Below, piece after piece: positions 23,341-31,994 of a stretch of 64,000 bases of DNA. Source of the DNA: Flavobacterium cyclinae (GTDB taxonomy: Bacteria > Bacteroidota > Bacteroidia > Flavobacteriales > Flavobacteriaceae); NCBI RefSeq assembly GCF_021172145.1, contig NZ_CP089095.1:372001-436000 (forward strand), given 5' to 3'. Under the pieces are notes generated by a model that was not told the DNA's origin, searched no databases, and saw only the letters and a program-made list of their open reading frames with translations. Within the stretch, counting starts at the first letter, position 1; the number at the start of each line of letters is the position of its first letter. A program made the translations under genes and the position numbers.

Positions 23341-24567
23341 ATGATTCGTTGGATTGTTTTTTTAGTATTTGTAATCATTCTTGAAATCTATGCTTTTCAG
23401 GCATTTAAGACTTTGATAAAATCAAAGTTGTTTTTTGTGTTTTATTATGCAACCTCTGCTATTGCCTTAGCATATATTATTTATCAATTATATCATTTTG
23501 ATAGAAGTGTAGGACAAACTCCAAAAACTATGATGACCATGGGTTTGTTGTTGCTACTATACGTACCAAAATTATTATTGACTATCATATTATTTGGAGA
23601 AGATATTATTCGTGTTTTTGTGGGGTTATTTTCTTTAGTTAATAGTAATTCCGAAGCTTTTTTACCCGAAAGAAGAAAGTTTGTCAGCCAAATAGCGTTA
23701 GGAATTGCAGCCATTCCGTTTACTTCTTTTTTATATGGTATTACTTTTGGTAAATACAATTTTAAAGTAATCAAGCAAACATTATTTTTCCCTGATTTAC
23801 CAGAAGCTTTTGATGGAACCACAATAACCCATATTTCGGATGTTCACAGTGGAAGTTTTGATGATGCAGAGAAAATCCAATATGCAATAAACTTAATTAA
23901 TGAACAAAATTCAGATATGGTTTTGTTTACAGGTGATATTGTGAATACTCATGCTACCGAAATGGATCCATGGATTGATACCTTCAAAAGAATTCATAAT
24001 CCAAAATTTGGAAAATTCTCAGTTTTAGGAAATCATGATTATGGCGAATACATTAATTGGCCTTCACAACAAGATAAAATTCAAAATTTTGAAAATATAA
24101 AAGCGATTCACGGTAAAATTGATTTTAAATTGTTATTAAATGAACATGTAAAAATCAAAAAAGATAATCAGGAATTAGCGATCGTAGGTGTTGAAAATTG
24201 GGGAAGAAAATTTGGAGAACGCGGCGATTTGAATTTGGCTTCACAAGGTTTAAAGAAAGAAGATTTTAAAATTGTGATGAGTCACGACCCAAGTCATTGG
24301 GATGAGAAAATTCAGCACGATGACAATCATTATCATTTAACGCTTTCGGGGCATACACATGGGTTACAATTTGGTATAGAGATTCCGGGTTGGATCAAAT
24401 GGAGTCCGGTGCAATATGTTTACAAGCAATGGGCTGGCTTATATGAAAATGCAGGAAGATATATTTATGTAAATCGTGGTTTTGGTTTCCATGCGTATCC
24501 AGGTCGTGTTGGAATTATGCCAGAAATTACGGTAATTGAATTAAAAAAAGGAGAAAAAGTAGCGTAA
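23341..24567 (+). CDS. Membrane-anchored calcineurin-like metallophosphoesterase
   Basis: The 408-residue protein has about four N-terminal hydrophobic segments (residues about 1-150) followed by a metallophosphoesterase domain with D-V-H (I-S-D-V-H-S-G), G-D-I-V-N, G-N-H-D-Y, M-S-H-D-P and the S-G-H-T-H-G end motif. All metal ligands are present. The YkuE-like layout suggests a hydrolase of phosphodiesters or lipid phosphates at the membrane; the substrate is not known. It is divergent from polA and followed by a separate promoter for the thioredoxin-like gene. Confidence 0.92.
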   Translation: MIRWIVFLVFVIILEIYAFQAFKTLIKSKLFFVFYYATSAIALAYIIYQLYHFDRSVGQTPKTMMTMGLLLLLYVPKLLLTIILFGEDIIRVFVGLFSLVNSNSEAFLPERRKFVSQIALGIAAIPFTSFLYGITFGKYNFKVIKQTLFFPDLPEAFDGTTITHISDVHSGSFDDAEKIQYAINLINEQNSDMVLFTGDIVNTHATEMDPWIDTFKRIHNPKFGKFSVLGNHDYGEYINWPSQQDKIQNFENIKAIHGKIDFKLLLNEHVKIKKDNQELAIVGVENWGRKFGERGDLNLASQGLKKEDFKIVMSHDPSHWDEKIQHDDNHYHLTLSGHTHGLQFGIEIPGWIKWSPVQYVYKQWAGLYENAGRYIYVNRGFGFHAYPGRVGIMPEITVIELKKGEKVA

Positions 24568-24581
24568 TTCAGTAAAAATGC

Positions 24582-24589
24582 TACATTTG
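24582..24589 (+). promoter_or_regulatory. -7 box of the thioredoxin-like gene
   Basis: TACATTTG matches the -7 consensus, 51 bases before the ATG at 24641. No clear TTG at -33. Confidence 0.55.
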
Positions 24590-24640
24590 TATATTATTTT
24601 GTTTGAAAAATAATTTTTTGATACTAATAAATTGCAATTT

Positions 24641-24937
24641 ATGTCAAAATTTGGAGAACTTATCGATGCTCAAGTACCTGTGCTAATCGATTTCTTTACA
24701 GAGTGGAATGAACCTTCTGTTGCTATGAATGAAGTTATACGTCATGTAGCGGCAGCCTTAGGGGATAAAGCACGAGTAATTAAAATTGATGTGGATAAGA
24801 ATCAAGAATTAGCCGATGCGCTTCGTATTAAAGGTTTGCCTACTTTAATGATTTACAAAGAAGGACAAATGGTGTGGAGACAAAGTGGCGAACTTGATGC
24901 TAATACTTTGATTTCTTTAGTACAAGAACAAGTATAG
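24641..24937 (+). CDS. Thioredoxin-fold protein lacking both active-site cysteines
   Basis: The 98-residue protein has the thioredoxin fold pattern (L-I-D-F-F-T-E-W, I-K-I-D-V-D-K-N, and the cis-proline segment K-G-L-P67-T-L-M-I). The W-C-G-P-C site reads W22-N-E-P-S26, and no cysteine is present anywhere. It therefore cannot do thiol-disulfide exchange and probably works as a binding or chaperone-like protein. I start at 24641 (M-S-K-F); an ATG nine bases earlier is possible. The frame is otherwise intact and well conserved in pattern, so it does not look like a decaying gene. Confidence 0.85.
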   Translation: MSKFGELIDAQVPVLIDFFTEWNEPSVAMNEVIRHVAAALGDKARVIKIDVDKNQELADALRIKGLPTLMIYKEGQMVWRQSGELDANTLISLVQEQV

Positions 24938-24975
24938 TCTTTCGATTTCACTCGTATGATAATTTGTAGTAAAAT

Positions 24976-25614
24976 TTATTTTATTACATCAAAAGTAAAC
25001 CCTTTATTTTTTAAAATTTGTATTGCTTTTGGCAGTCCATACTTCAGATTTTTTTCTGCTTTTAGACTATCGTGAAAAACGATAATGCTTCCTTGTGATG
25101 TGTTTGAAATCACGTTTTTTAAGCATTCCTCTTCAGAAATGTTTTGGTCAAAATCATAACTCAATACATCCCACATAATTATTTTATAGCCTAACTGTCT
25201 AATTTCTTTAGATTGACTTGGTTTTATTTTTCCGTAAGGAGGACGAAATAGAAAAGAGTGTTTAGGGTTCAGTTTTGAGTGTTCAGTTTCGCACAATTTG
25301 AAATTTTCAATGTAATAATTTGTCTTGGTTTTCCACCCGTTTAAGTGATTGAATGTGTGATTTCCTATTTGGTGTCCTTCCGTTAGTATTCGTTTGTAAA
25401 TTTCAGGATATTTCTTAATGTTATCACCTATACAAAAGAATGTTGCTTTTATGTTTTCTGATTTTAAAACATCTAAAACCCATTCTGTAACACTTGGAAT
25501 TGGGCCATCATCAAAAGTTAAATAGATTTTATTTTCTGAGTTTGGTATATCCCAAACCAGATTATTGAAAATCTTTTTAATTACTTTATTTGTTTTAACC
25601 CACTTGAAGTTCAT
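24976..25614 (-). CDS. Polysaccharide deacetylase family protein (NodB domain)
   Basis: The 212-residue protein has the NodB motifs: T-F-D35-D36-G-P, H86-T-F-N-H90, R-P-P-Y-G and a late I-V-x-F-H-D segment. These supply the catalytic base, the metal ligands and the substrate groove of carbohydrate esterase family 4, which removes acetyl groups from GlcNAc polymers. No clear signal peptide is seen; the N-terminus is basic and amphipathic. It is separated from the DUF2723 gene by a strong terminator, so it is transcribed alone. Confidence 0.93.
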   Translation of the reverse strand: MNFKWVKTNKVIKKIFNNLVWDIPNSENKIYLTFDDGPIPSVTEWVLDVLKSENIKATFFCIGDNIKKYPEIYKRILTEGHQIGNHTFNHLNGWKTKTNYYIENFKLCETEHSKLNPKHSFLFRPPYGKIKPSQSKEIRQLGYKIIMWDVLSYDFDQNISEEECLKNVISNTSQGSIIVFHDSLKAEKNLKYGLPKAIQILKNKGFTFDVIK

Positions 25615-25636
25615 CTTGTAAATTTAGTATAAAAAA

Positions 25637-25670
25637 AATGTTCCAAAAGAATTATTTCTTTTGGAACATT
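25637..25670 (-). terminator. Intrinsic terminator after the DUF2723 gene
   Basis: A 15-base-pair stem (25637-25651 with 25656-25670) with a TTAT loop; the minus strand continues with eight T residues. A very strong hairpin. Confidence 0.95.
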
Positions 25671-25689
25671 AGTATTCGTTAAAAAATAG

Positions 25690-28600
25690 TTATTCCATTT
25701 TTCTTCCAAAACGTTCAAACATTTTATTGTAATTATTAAACTTTACTTTTTCTTTATTGTAAAATTCTAAATCACCTGCTGCTTCAGCTGCTTGAATAAA
25801 ACTTCTGTAATATTCAATATCACTCACAATATCAATAGCACTAAAGTTTTGTTCACTTGGTTTCCATCCGTTATAAAAAGATAAATTTTCTTGATATTTT
25901 TTAATCACTTCTTTAATTATAGCTCTTGCTTTTTCTTTTTTGCCTACTTCATAATATCCAATAACAAAAGGTTCAAGCATTGAATAATATTCAAAATATT
26001 GCAACGGCATTTTTTCCATTGCTAAATCAATTACTTTTTCTGCCTTTTCAAGTTTTTCTTCAAAAATTAAAGTTTCAGCTAAACGAGCTAAATTTGTTCT
26101 GTAAGTAATGCTGTTTTTACGAGTTTCTACATCATGATAAATTATTGGTTTTCCGCTATTACCCCAATCCCATTTCATAACAATGTCATACATTTTTTCA
26201 GAATCAATTTGTCCCATTTTCATCGGACTTGGAGAATCTGCTGGAGTTTTTATAGGTACTAATTTAAAACACATTCCGTCTAATTGTAAATAGTCTTTCA
26301 TCCATAGATAATCGTCTTCACCAAAACTTCCTCCTGTAAAATATATTGGTCGTTTCCAGTTGTTTTGATTTACAATATCTAACATCATTAACCTGTTTTT
26401 ATATAAAGCATGATCTTTGATTTCAAATTCAATTGCTGGTACAATGGAATCATAATACTTTTCAGAAACAACTTTATTTTTAATGATAGTAGCTTTGTCA
26501 ATTGGTAAAATTACCTTCTTAGATGGGAAATAATTTACTTTTCTACCATTGTTTAATTCAATTTTAGCTCTTTCATCATCAAGTGCAATGAATTTTAGCA
26601 TTTCATCAAGTAATAATGGATCTTTAGTTCTTTCAACATATAAACTATAATCGCGATTACTTCCTTTATATTGGTCTCTGTTAAATGAACTAGGAATTGG
26701 TTCAGAATCATGAGTTTTCATTTTCATTTGATCTATATACCAATCGGTCATAAATAAACTAGTGTTTACAATTCTAACATCTGTTCTGTAGCCTTCAATT
26801 TCTTGCATGTACCACAATGGGAAAGTATCGTTGTCACCAATTGTAAATAAAATGGCATTTGGCTCACACGAATCTAAATATGCTTTTGCCATAGTATATG
26901 CGGTATCTTTATTTGAACGGTCATGATCGTCCCAATTTTCTTTTGCTAAAATCACAGGAGAAATTAATAAAGAAGCAATTAATACTAAAGGTATTGCAAC
27001 TTTAGGTTGAAGGTATTTTTTTACTGTTTCATAAATTGCGAATATGCCATAAGCAATCCACATAGCAAATACATAGAAAGAACCCACTAAAGCATAGTCT
27101 CGTTCTCTAGGTTCAAAAGGTCTCTCATTTAAATATATTTTTAAAGCGAAACCAGTAAATAAAAACAGCACTAGTAAAACATAGAAACTTTTTTTGTCTC
27201 GAATTGCATGAAATACAAAGCCTATTAATGCTAAAAGTAAAGGGATGGCAAAATAAATGTTTCGCCCTTTATTATTTTGCATATCCGAAGGCAAGTTCTT
27301 TTGTGTACCATGAAAAATTTCATCAATAAAATTAATTCCTGTAAGCCAATTTCCATTTGAATTGTCGTATTTTCCTTGAACATCACTTTGTCTTCCAGCA
27401 AAATTCCAAAGTAAATATCTAATGTACATGTATCCAAATTGGTATTGAATCATGAACTTCATATTGTTTACGAAAGTAGGCTTGTCAACAATTAAATAAT
27501 CACCATAACCTTTTAAAAATTTATCGTAATCACCTTCATCAATATCGCCTGCTTCATATGCTTTTCTAAATTGAGTAACGATTTGTACCAATTCATCTTC
27601 ATGCGCATATTCTGGATTAATTCTAAACTCAAGAGGTTCAGTAAATATCATGTAATTTTCTCTATGCTCATTGCTCCACATTCTAGGTAAAATAGCCTTA
27701 TGAGCATCGTCAGTATTTTGTTTTGCGTTTTTATAATCATTAGTAATTACATACTTTTTTGTTTTGTAATCACGCTCATAATTAGGCTTATCGTCTAAAT
27801 AAGGAGTAACAGGGTCTAATCCTGAGTAGGTATCAGAAAATTGAGGGCCATAAAATAATTTTTGTTCTCCATATTGCTCACGATTATAATAGGCTAAAAC
27901 CTCTGCTGCATCTGAAGGCTTGTTTTCATTAATTGGTGTATTAGCATTTGCACGAATAGGTAACATCATCCAAGTTGAAAACCCAATTAATATAAAAAAT
28001 GTAGACAATATTAAAGTATTGTAAAAAACGTGACCTTTTTTCTTAGTATAGTTTAAACCAAAATAGAAAGCCGCAACAATTAATAAGAATGCAAATATAG
28101 TTCCTGAGTTAAACGGCATTCCAAGGCTGTTCACCATAAATATTTCTGTTTTACCAAAGAAAGCTAATGTATAAGGAAGTAATAGTTTGAAGATAAAAAG
28201 CAATATTGCAACGATAACAATATTTGCAATTACAAAACTTTTTAAAGTAATATTTTCATACTTTTTGAAATAATATAGAAATCCAATTGCAGGAAAAGCT
28301 AATAAAGCCATGAAGTGAACTCCAAATGAAAGCCCAATAACTAAAGAAATTATTAAAAGCCATTTGTTTCCTCTTGGAGTATTAATTTCTTGTTCCCATC
28401 TTAATCCTAACCAAAAAAGTAATGCAATTAAGAAAGTCGCCATTGCATAAACTTCTGCTTCTACAGCATTATACCAAAAGCTATCGGTAAAAGTAAAAGA
28501 TAAACTTGCTACTAATGAACTTCCTAAAATCATAACCGCGTTGTTTGCAGAAAGTTCTTTTTCACCTACGAATAGTTTTTTTAGTAAAATTGTAAGTGAC

Positions 28601-28890
28601 CAAAACATAAATAAAATAGTAAAGGCACTTGAAAACACAGAAAGATAATTAACCATTAACGCAATCTTGTCTGGACTAAAAGCAAACATTGCAAAAAAGG
28701 CACCTAACATTTGGAATAATGGTGCTCCTGGTGGGTGACCTACTTCAAGATTGGCAGAAGTAGCAATGTATTCACCACAATCCCAAAAACTAAGGGTCGG
28801 CTCAACGGTTAATGAATATGTAATTAATGCTACAACAAACGTAGTCCAGCCTAAAATGGTATTCCACTTTTTAAAGTTGAATGAATTCAT
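25690..28890 (-). CDS. DUF2723 membrane glycosyltransferase-like protein
   Basis: The 1066-residue protein has about twelve to fourteen hydrophobic segments in the first 650 residues. It begins with the family signature V-E-P-T-L-S-F-W-D-C-G-E-Y-I-A-T-S-A-N-L-E-V-G-H-P-P-G-A-P, reminiscent of the acidic first loop of GT-C enzymes such as protein O-mannosyltransferases. The C-terminal 350 residues are soluble, with TPR-like helices near the end. The family is very common in Bacteroidetes and may glycosylate lipids or exported proteins; this activity is inferred. Length is usual for the family. Confidence 0.9.
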   Translation of the reverse strand: MNSFNFKKWNTILGWTTFVVALITYSLTVEPTLSFWDCGEYIATSANLEVGHPPGAPLFQMLGAFFAMFAFSPDKIALMVNYLSVFSSAFTILFMFWSLTILLKKLFVGEKELSANNAVMILGSSLVASLSFTFTDSFWYNAVEAEVYAMATFLIALLFWLGLRWEQEINTPRGNKWLLIISLVIGLSFGVHFMALLAFPAIGFLYYFKKYENITLKSFVIANIVIVAILLFIFKLLLPYTLAFFGKTEIFMVNSLGMPFNSGTIFAFLLIVAAFYFGLNYTKKKGHVFYNTLILSTFFILIGFSTWMMLPIRANANTPINENKPSDAAEVLAYYNREQYGEQKLFYGPQFSDTYSGLDPVTPYLDDKPNYERDYKTKKYVITNDYKNAKQNTDDAHKAILPRMWSNEHRENYMIFTEPLEFRINPEYAHEDELVQIVTQFRKAYEAGDIDEGDYDKFLKGYGDYLIVDKPTFVNNMKFMIQYQFGYMYIRYLLWNFAGRQSDVQGKYDNSNGNWLTGINFIDEIFHGTQKNLPSDMQNNKGRNIYFAIPLLLALIGFVFHAIRDKKSFYVLLVLFLFTGFALKIYLNERPFEPRERDYALVGSFYVFAMWIAYGIFAIYETVKKYLQPKVAIPLVLIASLLISPVILAKENWDDHDRSNKDTAYTMAKAYLDSCEPNAILFTIGDNDTFPLWYMQEIEGYRTDVRIVNTSLFMTDWYIDQMKMKTHDSEPIPSSFNRDQYKGSNRDYSLYVERTKDPLLLDEMLKFIALDDERAKIELNNGRKVNYFPSKKVILPIDKATIIKNKVVSEKYYDSIVPAIEFEIKDHALYKNRLMMLDIVNQNNWKRPIYFTGGSFGEDDYLWMKDYLQLDGMCFKLVPIKTPADSPSPMKMGQIDSEKMYDIVMKWDWGNSGKPIIYHDVETRKNSITYRTNLARLAETLIFEEKLEKAEKVIDLAMEKMPLQYFEYYSMLEPFVIGYYEVGKKEKARAIIKEVIKKYQENLSFYNGWKPSEQNFSAIDIVSDIEYYRSFIQAAEAAGDLEFYNKEKVKFNNYNKMFERFGRKME

Positions 28891-28983
28891 ATTGTGTTTA
28901 TTTTCTATATTCTCCTACAAAGAAACTATTTTTTTATATATAATAGTTGTTAAATATTTTTTTTAATATTTTTTTTAGAAAAA

Positions 28984-29014
28984 TTTGCAGAATAAAAAAT
29001 ATGTTTTACATTTG
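28984..29014 (+). promoter_or_regulatory. Promoter of tRNA-Gln
   Basis: TTTG at 28984-28987, a 19-base spacer and TACATTTG at 29007-29014: the best consensus promoter in the window. The tRNA begins 30 bases after the -7 box. Confidence 0.9.
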
Positions 29015-29043
29015 CACTCGCAATCGAAAAGGTTGTTAGGTAT

Positions 29044-29114
29044 TGGCCCATGGTGTAATGGTAACACTCCGGTTTTTGGTACCGTCATTCAAGGTTCGAG
29101 TCCTTGTGGGCCAA
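29044..29114 (+). tRNA. tRNA-Gln (anticodon TTG)
   Basis: The acceptor arms TGGCCCA (29044-29050) and TGGGCCA (29107-29113), D arm GTGT/ACAC with the GG-containing loop, anticodon loop TTTTGGT giving anticodon TTG, and the T arm with GGTTCGAGTCC are all present. The discriminator base is A at 29114, and no CCA tail is encoded. The last pair of the anticodon stem is a C-T mismatch. It decodes CAA (and CAG by wobble). A terminator follows three bases later. Confidence 0.97.
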
Positions 29115-29116
29115 CA

Positions 29117-29147
29117 AAACTCCGTTCAATTTTGAACGGAGTTTTTT
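29117..29147 (+). terminator. Intrinsic terminator of tRNA-Gln
   Basis: AAACTCCGTTCA and TGAACGGAGTTT form a 12-pair stem with a four-base loop, followed by more T residues. It ends the single-tRNA transcript. Confidence 0.93.
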
Positions 29148-29175
29148 TATTTTTGTACTTGACTGGTTTGGTGAA

Positions 29176-29224
29176 TTTTATCATAAAAAAAGACCGCAAT
29201 TTGCGGTCTTTTTTTATGATAAAA
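29176..29224. terminator. 22-pair perfect palindromic hairpin, bidirectional terminator
   Basis: Positions 29176-29197 are the exact reverse complement of 29203-29224, with a five-base loop. The GC core GACCGC/GCGGTC is flanked by A7/T7 runs, so it terminates on both strands, chiefly the minus-strand Usp gene. The pairing continues beyond the A/T runs, which is longer than an ordinary terminator needs. Confidence 0.93.
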
Positions 29225-29232
29225 TCTGCTAA

Positions 29233-30057
29233 TTAGATTTTGAAAGTAATAACAGGTCTCTTAGCATGGTTTACTAAGTCTTCGCTTATGCTTCCATTGA
29301 AAAAGTGTGATAAACCTTTTCTTCCATGAGTACTCATACCAATAATATCAGCATTAATGCTTTTAGCAAAATGTAAAATACCTTTTTCTACATTTATATC
29401 GTTGTAAATATGAGTAGTACAATTATTGATATTGAATTCAGCAACAAATTCGTCCATAGTTTTTTGAGCAACTTTAGTTGATTTAAAGTTATTTGGAGTA
29501 TTGATGTTTACTAAATGTAAATGAGAATTGAATTTGTTAACAAACTCAACTACTTTTTCAAAAGGTTTTTTTATTTCTTCAGAAAAATCAGAAGCAAAAA
29601 CAAAATTATGTGCATTAAAGTTTTCTTCTTCACGTTTAATAACCAATACAGGAACGTTTGAATTTCTTACAACTTTTTCAGTATTTGAACCAATAAACAT
29701 TTCTTGCATTCCGTTAGAACCATGAGATCCCATAACAATTAAATCAGCGTCATGAGCTTCACCGTTTTTGATAATTCCTTCAAAAGCTAATTCAAATTGA
29801 ATAATTTTAGTTATTTTGATTCCGTCAAGATAATCAGCATTCATTAATTCATCTAGTTTTGATACAACAGCATTCTTAAAGAATATCAATTCTGGAATTT
29901 CATGAGAATTAGAAAGACTGTCATTGCCAGATGAAGGTAGTTCTAACATGTGAACTAAAAATATTTCACCGTCATTTTTTTTTGCAATTTGTGCGGCTAC
30001 TTTTAATGCATATTCAGCGTGTTTAGAAAAATCGGTAGGTACTAAAATTCGTTTCAT
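29233..30057 (-). CDS. Tandem-domain universal stress protein
   Basis: The 274-residue protein consists of two Usp domains (about 1-143 and 150-274). Each shows the ATP-binding signature G-x2-G-x9-G-S/T: G-S-H-G-S-N-G-M...G-S-N-T-E in the first and S-T-H-G-R-K-G-L...G-S-I-S-E in the second. Such cytoplasmic proteins bind ATP and aid survival under growth arrest; the exact role is unclear. It is divergent from the rimP operon across 165 bases and ends at the 22-pair palindrome. Confidence 0.93.
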   Translation of the reverse strand: MKRILVPTDFSKHAEYALKVAAQIAKKNDGEIFLVHMLELPSSGNDSLSNSHEIPELIFFKNAVVSKLDELMNADYLDGIKITKIIQFELAFEGIIKNGEAHDADLIVMGSHGSNGMQEMFIGSNTEKVVRNSNVPVLVIKREEENFNAHNFVFASDFSEEIKKPFEKVVEFVNKFNSHLHLVNINTPNNFKSTKVAQKTMDEFVAEFNINNCTTHIYNDINVEKGILHFAKSINADIIGMSTHGRKGLSHFFNGSISEDLVNHAKRPVITFKI

Positions 30058-30158
30058 AAATTTGTTTTAGGTTAGATAATAAAGTAAAATTAATTACACC
30101 ATAAAAGTATAAAAAATATCTAAACTAACAATCTTTTTTTTATTTCAAAAAAAAATAA

Positions 30159-30166
30159 TATATTTG
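30159..30166 (+). promoter_or_regulatory. -7 box of the rimP-nusA-infB promoter
   Basis: TATATTTG matches the -7 consensus. The predicted RNA start is about 30173, 17 bases before a terminator hairpin. Confidence 0.7.
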
Positions 30167-30189
30167 TTGCCGTTAAAACTAAAGGTTAT

Positions 30190-30215
30190 GAGGCACGCAC
30201 AGCGTGCCTCTTTTT
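30190..30215 (+). promoter_or_regulatory. Promoter-proximal terminator hairpin in the rimP-nusA-infB leader
   Basis: GAGGCACGC (30190-30198) pairs perfectly with GCGTGCCTC (30202-30210) around an ACA loop and is followed by TTTTT: a complete intrinsic terminator, GC-rich against its surroundings. It lies between the promoter and the rimP start at 30223. All operon transcripts must read through it, so it can work as an attenuator. Confidence 0.85.
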
Positions 30216-30222
30216 ATAAAAT

Positions 30223-30690
30223 ATGACATTTAAAGATAAAGTTCAAAATTCAGTTGATTTAGCATTATCGCAACGAGAACATTTATTTTTAATTGATTTA
30301 ACAATCAATGAAAATAATAAAATTAATGTTGTGTTAGATGGAGATTTTGGAGTAAATTTACAAGATTGCATCGATGTAAGTAGGGCAGTAGAAAATGGTT
30401 TGGATCGTGAAGAGCAAGATTTTTCTTTAGAAGTAGCATCTGCTGGTGTTTCAAGTCCTTTAAAACTTGTTCGTCAATTTAAAAAAAATATTGGAAGAAC
30501 ATTAAAGGTTAAAACAACTACATTTGAAGAAGTTGAAGCAAAGTTAACCGCTGCTAATGATGTGAAAATAACGTTAGAATGGCAAGCGCGTGAGCCAAAA
30601 AAAATAGGTAAAGGAAAAGAAACTGTAGAAAAAAAGTTAGAACTTCCTTATGAAAATATAAAAGAAGCAATTGTTATAATATCATTTTAA
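30223..30690 (+). CDS. rimP: Ribosome maturation factor RimP
   Basis: The 155-residue protein has the RimP N-terminal alpha/beta domain with V-V-L-D-G-D-F-G-V and C-x-D-V-S-R-A-V-E, then [11 protein letters not shown], the most conserved family sequence, and a C-terminal Sm-like domain. It helps 30S subunit assembly. It is the first gene of the universally conserved rimP-nusA-infB group, 13 bases before nusA. Confidence 0.97.
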   Translation: MTFKDKVQNSVDLALSQREHLFLIDLTINENNKINVVLDGDFGVNLQDCIDVSRAVENGLDREEQDFSLEVASAGVSSPLKLVRQFKKNIGRTLKVKTTTFEEVEAKLTAANDVKITLEWQAREPKKIGKGKETVEKKLELPYENIKEAIVIISF

Positions 30691-30703
30691 ATAAAGAGTT
30701 GAC

Positions 30704-31945
30704 ATGGAGAATATTGCGTTAATAGAATCGTTTTCAGAATTTAAAGACGATAAACTCATTGATAGAGTTACACTAATGGCAATTTTAGAGGATGTATTTA
30801 GAAATGCATTAAAAAAGAAATACGGATCAGACGATAATTTTGATATCATCATTAATCCTGATAAAGGAGATATGGAAATATGGAGAAATCGTGTTGTAGT
30901 TGAAGATGGTGAAGTAGAAGATCCAAATTCTGAAATTTCTTTATCTGAAGCTAGACGAATTGAGCCTGATTTTGAAGTAGGTGAAGATGTTTCAGAAGAA
31001 GTGAAGTTAATTCAATTAGGTAGAAGAGCTATTTTGTCATTACGCCAAAATTTGATTTCTAAAATCCATGAGCACGATAATACTAATCTTTATAAACAAT
31101 TTAAAGATTTAGTAGGTGATATTTATACAGCAGAAGTGCATCATGTACGTCCAAAAGCTGTAATTTTGATGGATGATGAAGGAAATGAGATTGTTTTACC
31201 TAAAGAAAAACAAATTCCAAACGATTATTTCAAAAAAGGAGATAATGTTAGAGGTGTTATTGAAAATGTAGAGTTGAAAGGAAATAAACCTCAAATTATC
31301 ATGTCGAGAACAGCTCCAGAATTCCTTGAGAAATTATTTGAACAAGAAATTCCTGAAGTATTTGATGGTTTAATTACTATCAAAAAAGTGGTTCGTATAC
31401 CAGGAGAAAAAGCAAAAGTTGCAGTAGATTCTTATGATGATAGAATTGATCCAGTTGGTGCTTGTGTGGGTATGAAAGGATCGCGTATTCACGGAATTGT
31501 TCGTGAGTTAGGAAATGAGAATATTGATGTAATCAATTATACAACTAACGCACAATTATATATTACTAGAGCTTTAAGTCCTGCTAAAGTATCTTCAGTT
31601 AAAATTAATGAAGAAGCTAAAACGGCTGAAGTTTTCTTGAAAATTGAAGAAGTTTCTAAAGCAATTGGTAGAGGAGGAAACAATATTAAATTAGCTAGTT
31701 TATTAACAGGTTATGAAATTGATGTAATCCGTGAAGGAATTGCTGAAGAAGAAGATGATGTTGAATTAAGAGAATTCTCAGACGAAATCGAAGGATGGGT
31801 TATTGAAGAGTTCGAAAAAATTGGTTTAGATACTGCAAGAAGTGTATTGAATCAAGATGTTGCTGATTTAGTGAGAAGAACAGATCTTGAAGAAGAAACC
31901 ATTTTAGATGTAATCAATATTTTGAAAGAAGAATTTGAAGGATAA
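30704..31945 (+). CDS. nusA: Transcription termination/antitermination factor NusA
   Basis: The 413-residue NusA has the N-terminal RNA-polymerase-binding domain (about 1-130), an S1 domain (about 135-200), and KH1 and KH2 domains (about 230-345, with G-A-C-V-G-M-K-G-S-R-I and I-G-R-G-G-N-N-I-K-L-A). A short acidic C-terminal part follows without the paired AR repeats of E. coli. NusA modulates pausing and hairpin-dependent termination. Its operon leader holds a terminator hairpin, an obvious site for self-control (inference). Confidence 0.98.
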   Translation: MENIALIESFSEFKDDKLIDRVTLMAILEDVFRNALKKKYGSDDNFDIIINPDKGDMEIWRNRVVVEDGEVEDPNSEISLSEARRIEPDFEVGEDVSEEVKLIQLGRRAILSLRQNLISKIHEHDNTNLYKQFKDLVGDIYTAEVHHVRPKAVILMDDEGNEIVLPKEKQIPNDYFKKGDNVRGVIENVELKGNKPQIIMSRTAPEFLEKLFEQEIPEVFDGLITIKKVVRIPGEKAKVAVDSYDDRIDPVGACVGMKGSRIHGIVRELGNENIDVINYTTNAQLYITRALSPAKVSSVKINEEAKTAEVFLKIEEVSKAIGRGGNNIKLASLLTGYEIDVIREGIAEEEDDVELREFSDEIEGWVIEEFEKIGLDTARSVLNQDVADLVRRTDLEEETILDVINILKEEFEG

Positions 31946-31994
31946 TTCTTTTGTCAACAACACAACAACAAACAAAGAATTTTAAAAAGATTAT

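Noticed and set aside
29044..29224. Integrative element attachment site at tRNA-Gln
   Set aside because: No integrase, no direct repeat of the tRNA 3' end and only core genes on both sides.
28985..29236. Open frame across the tRNA-Gln region
   Set aside because: It runs through a tRNA gene, its promoter and its terminator; no ribosome-binding site and no protein likeness.
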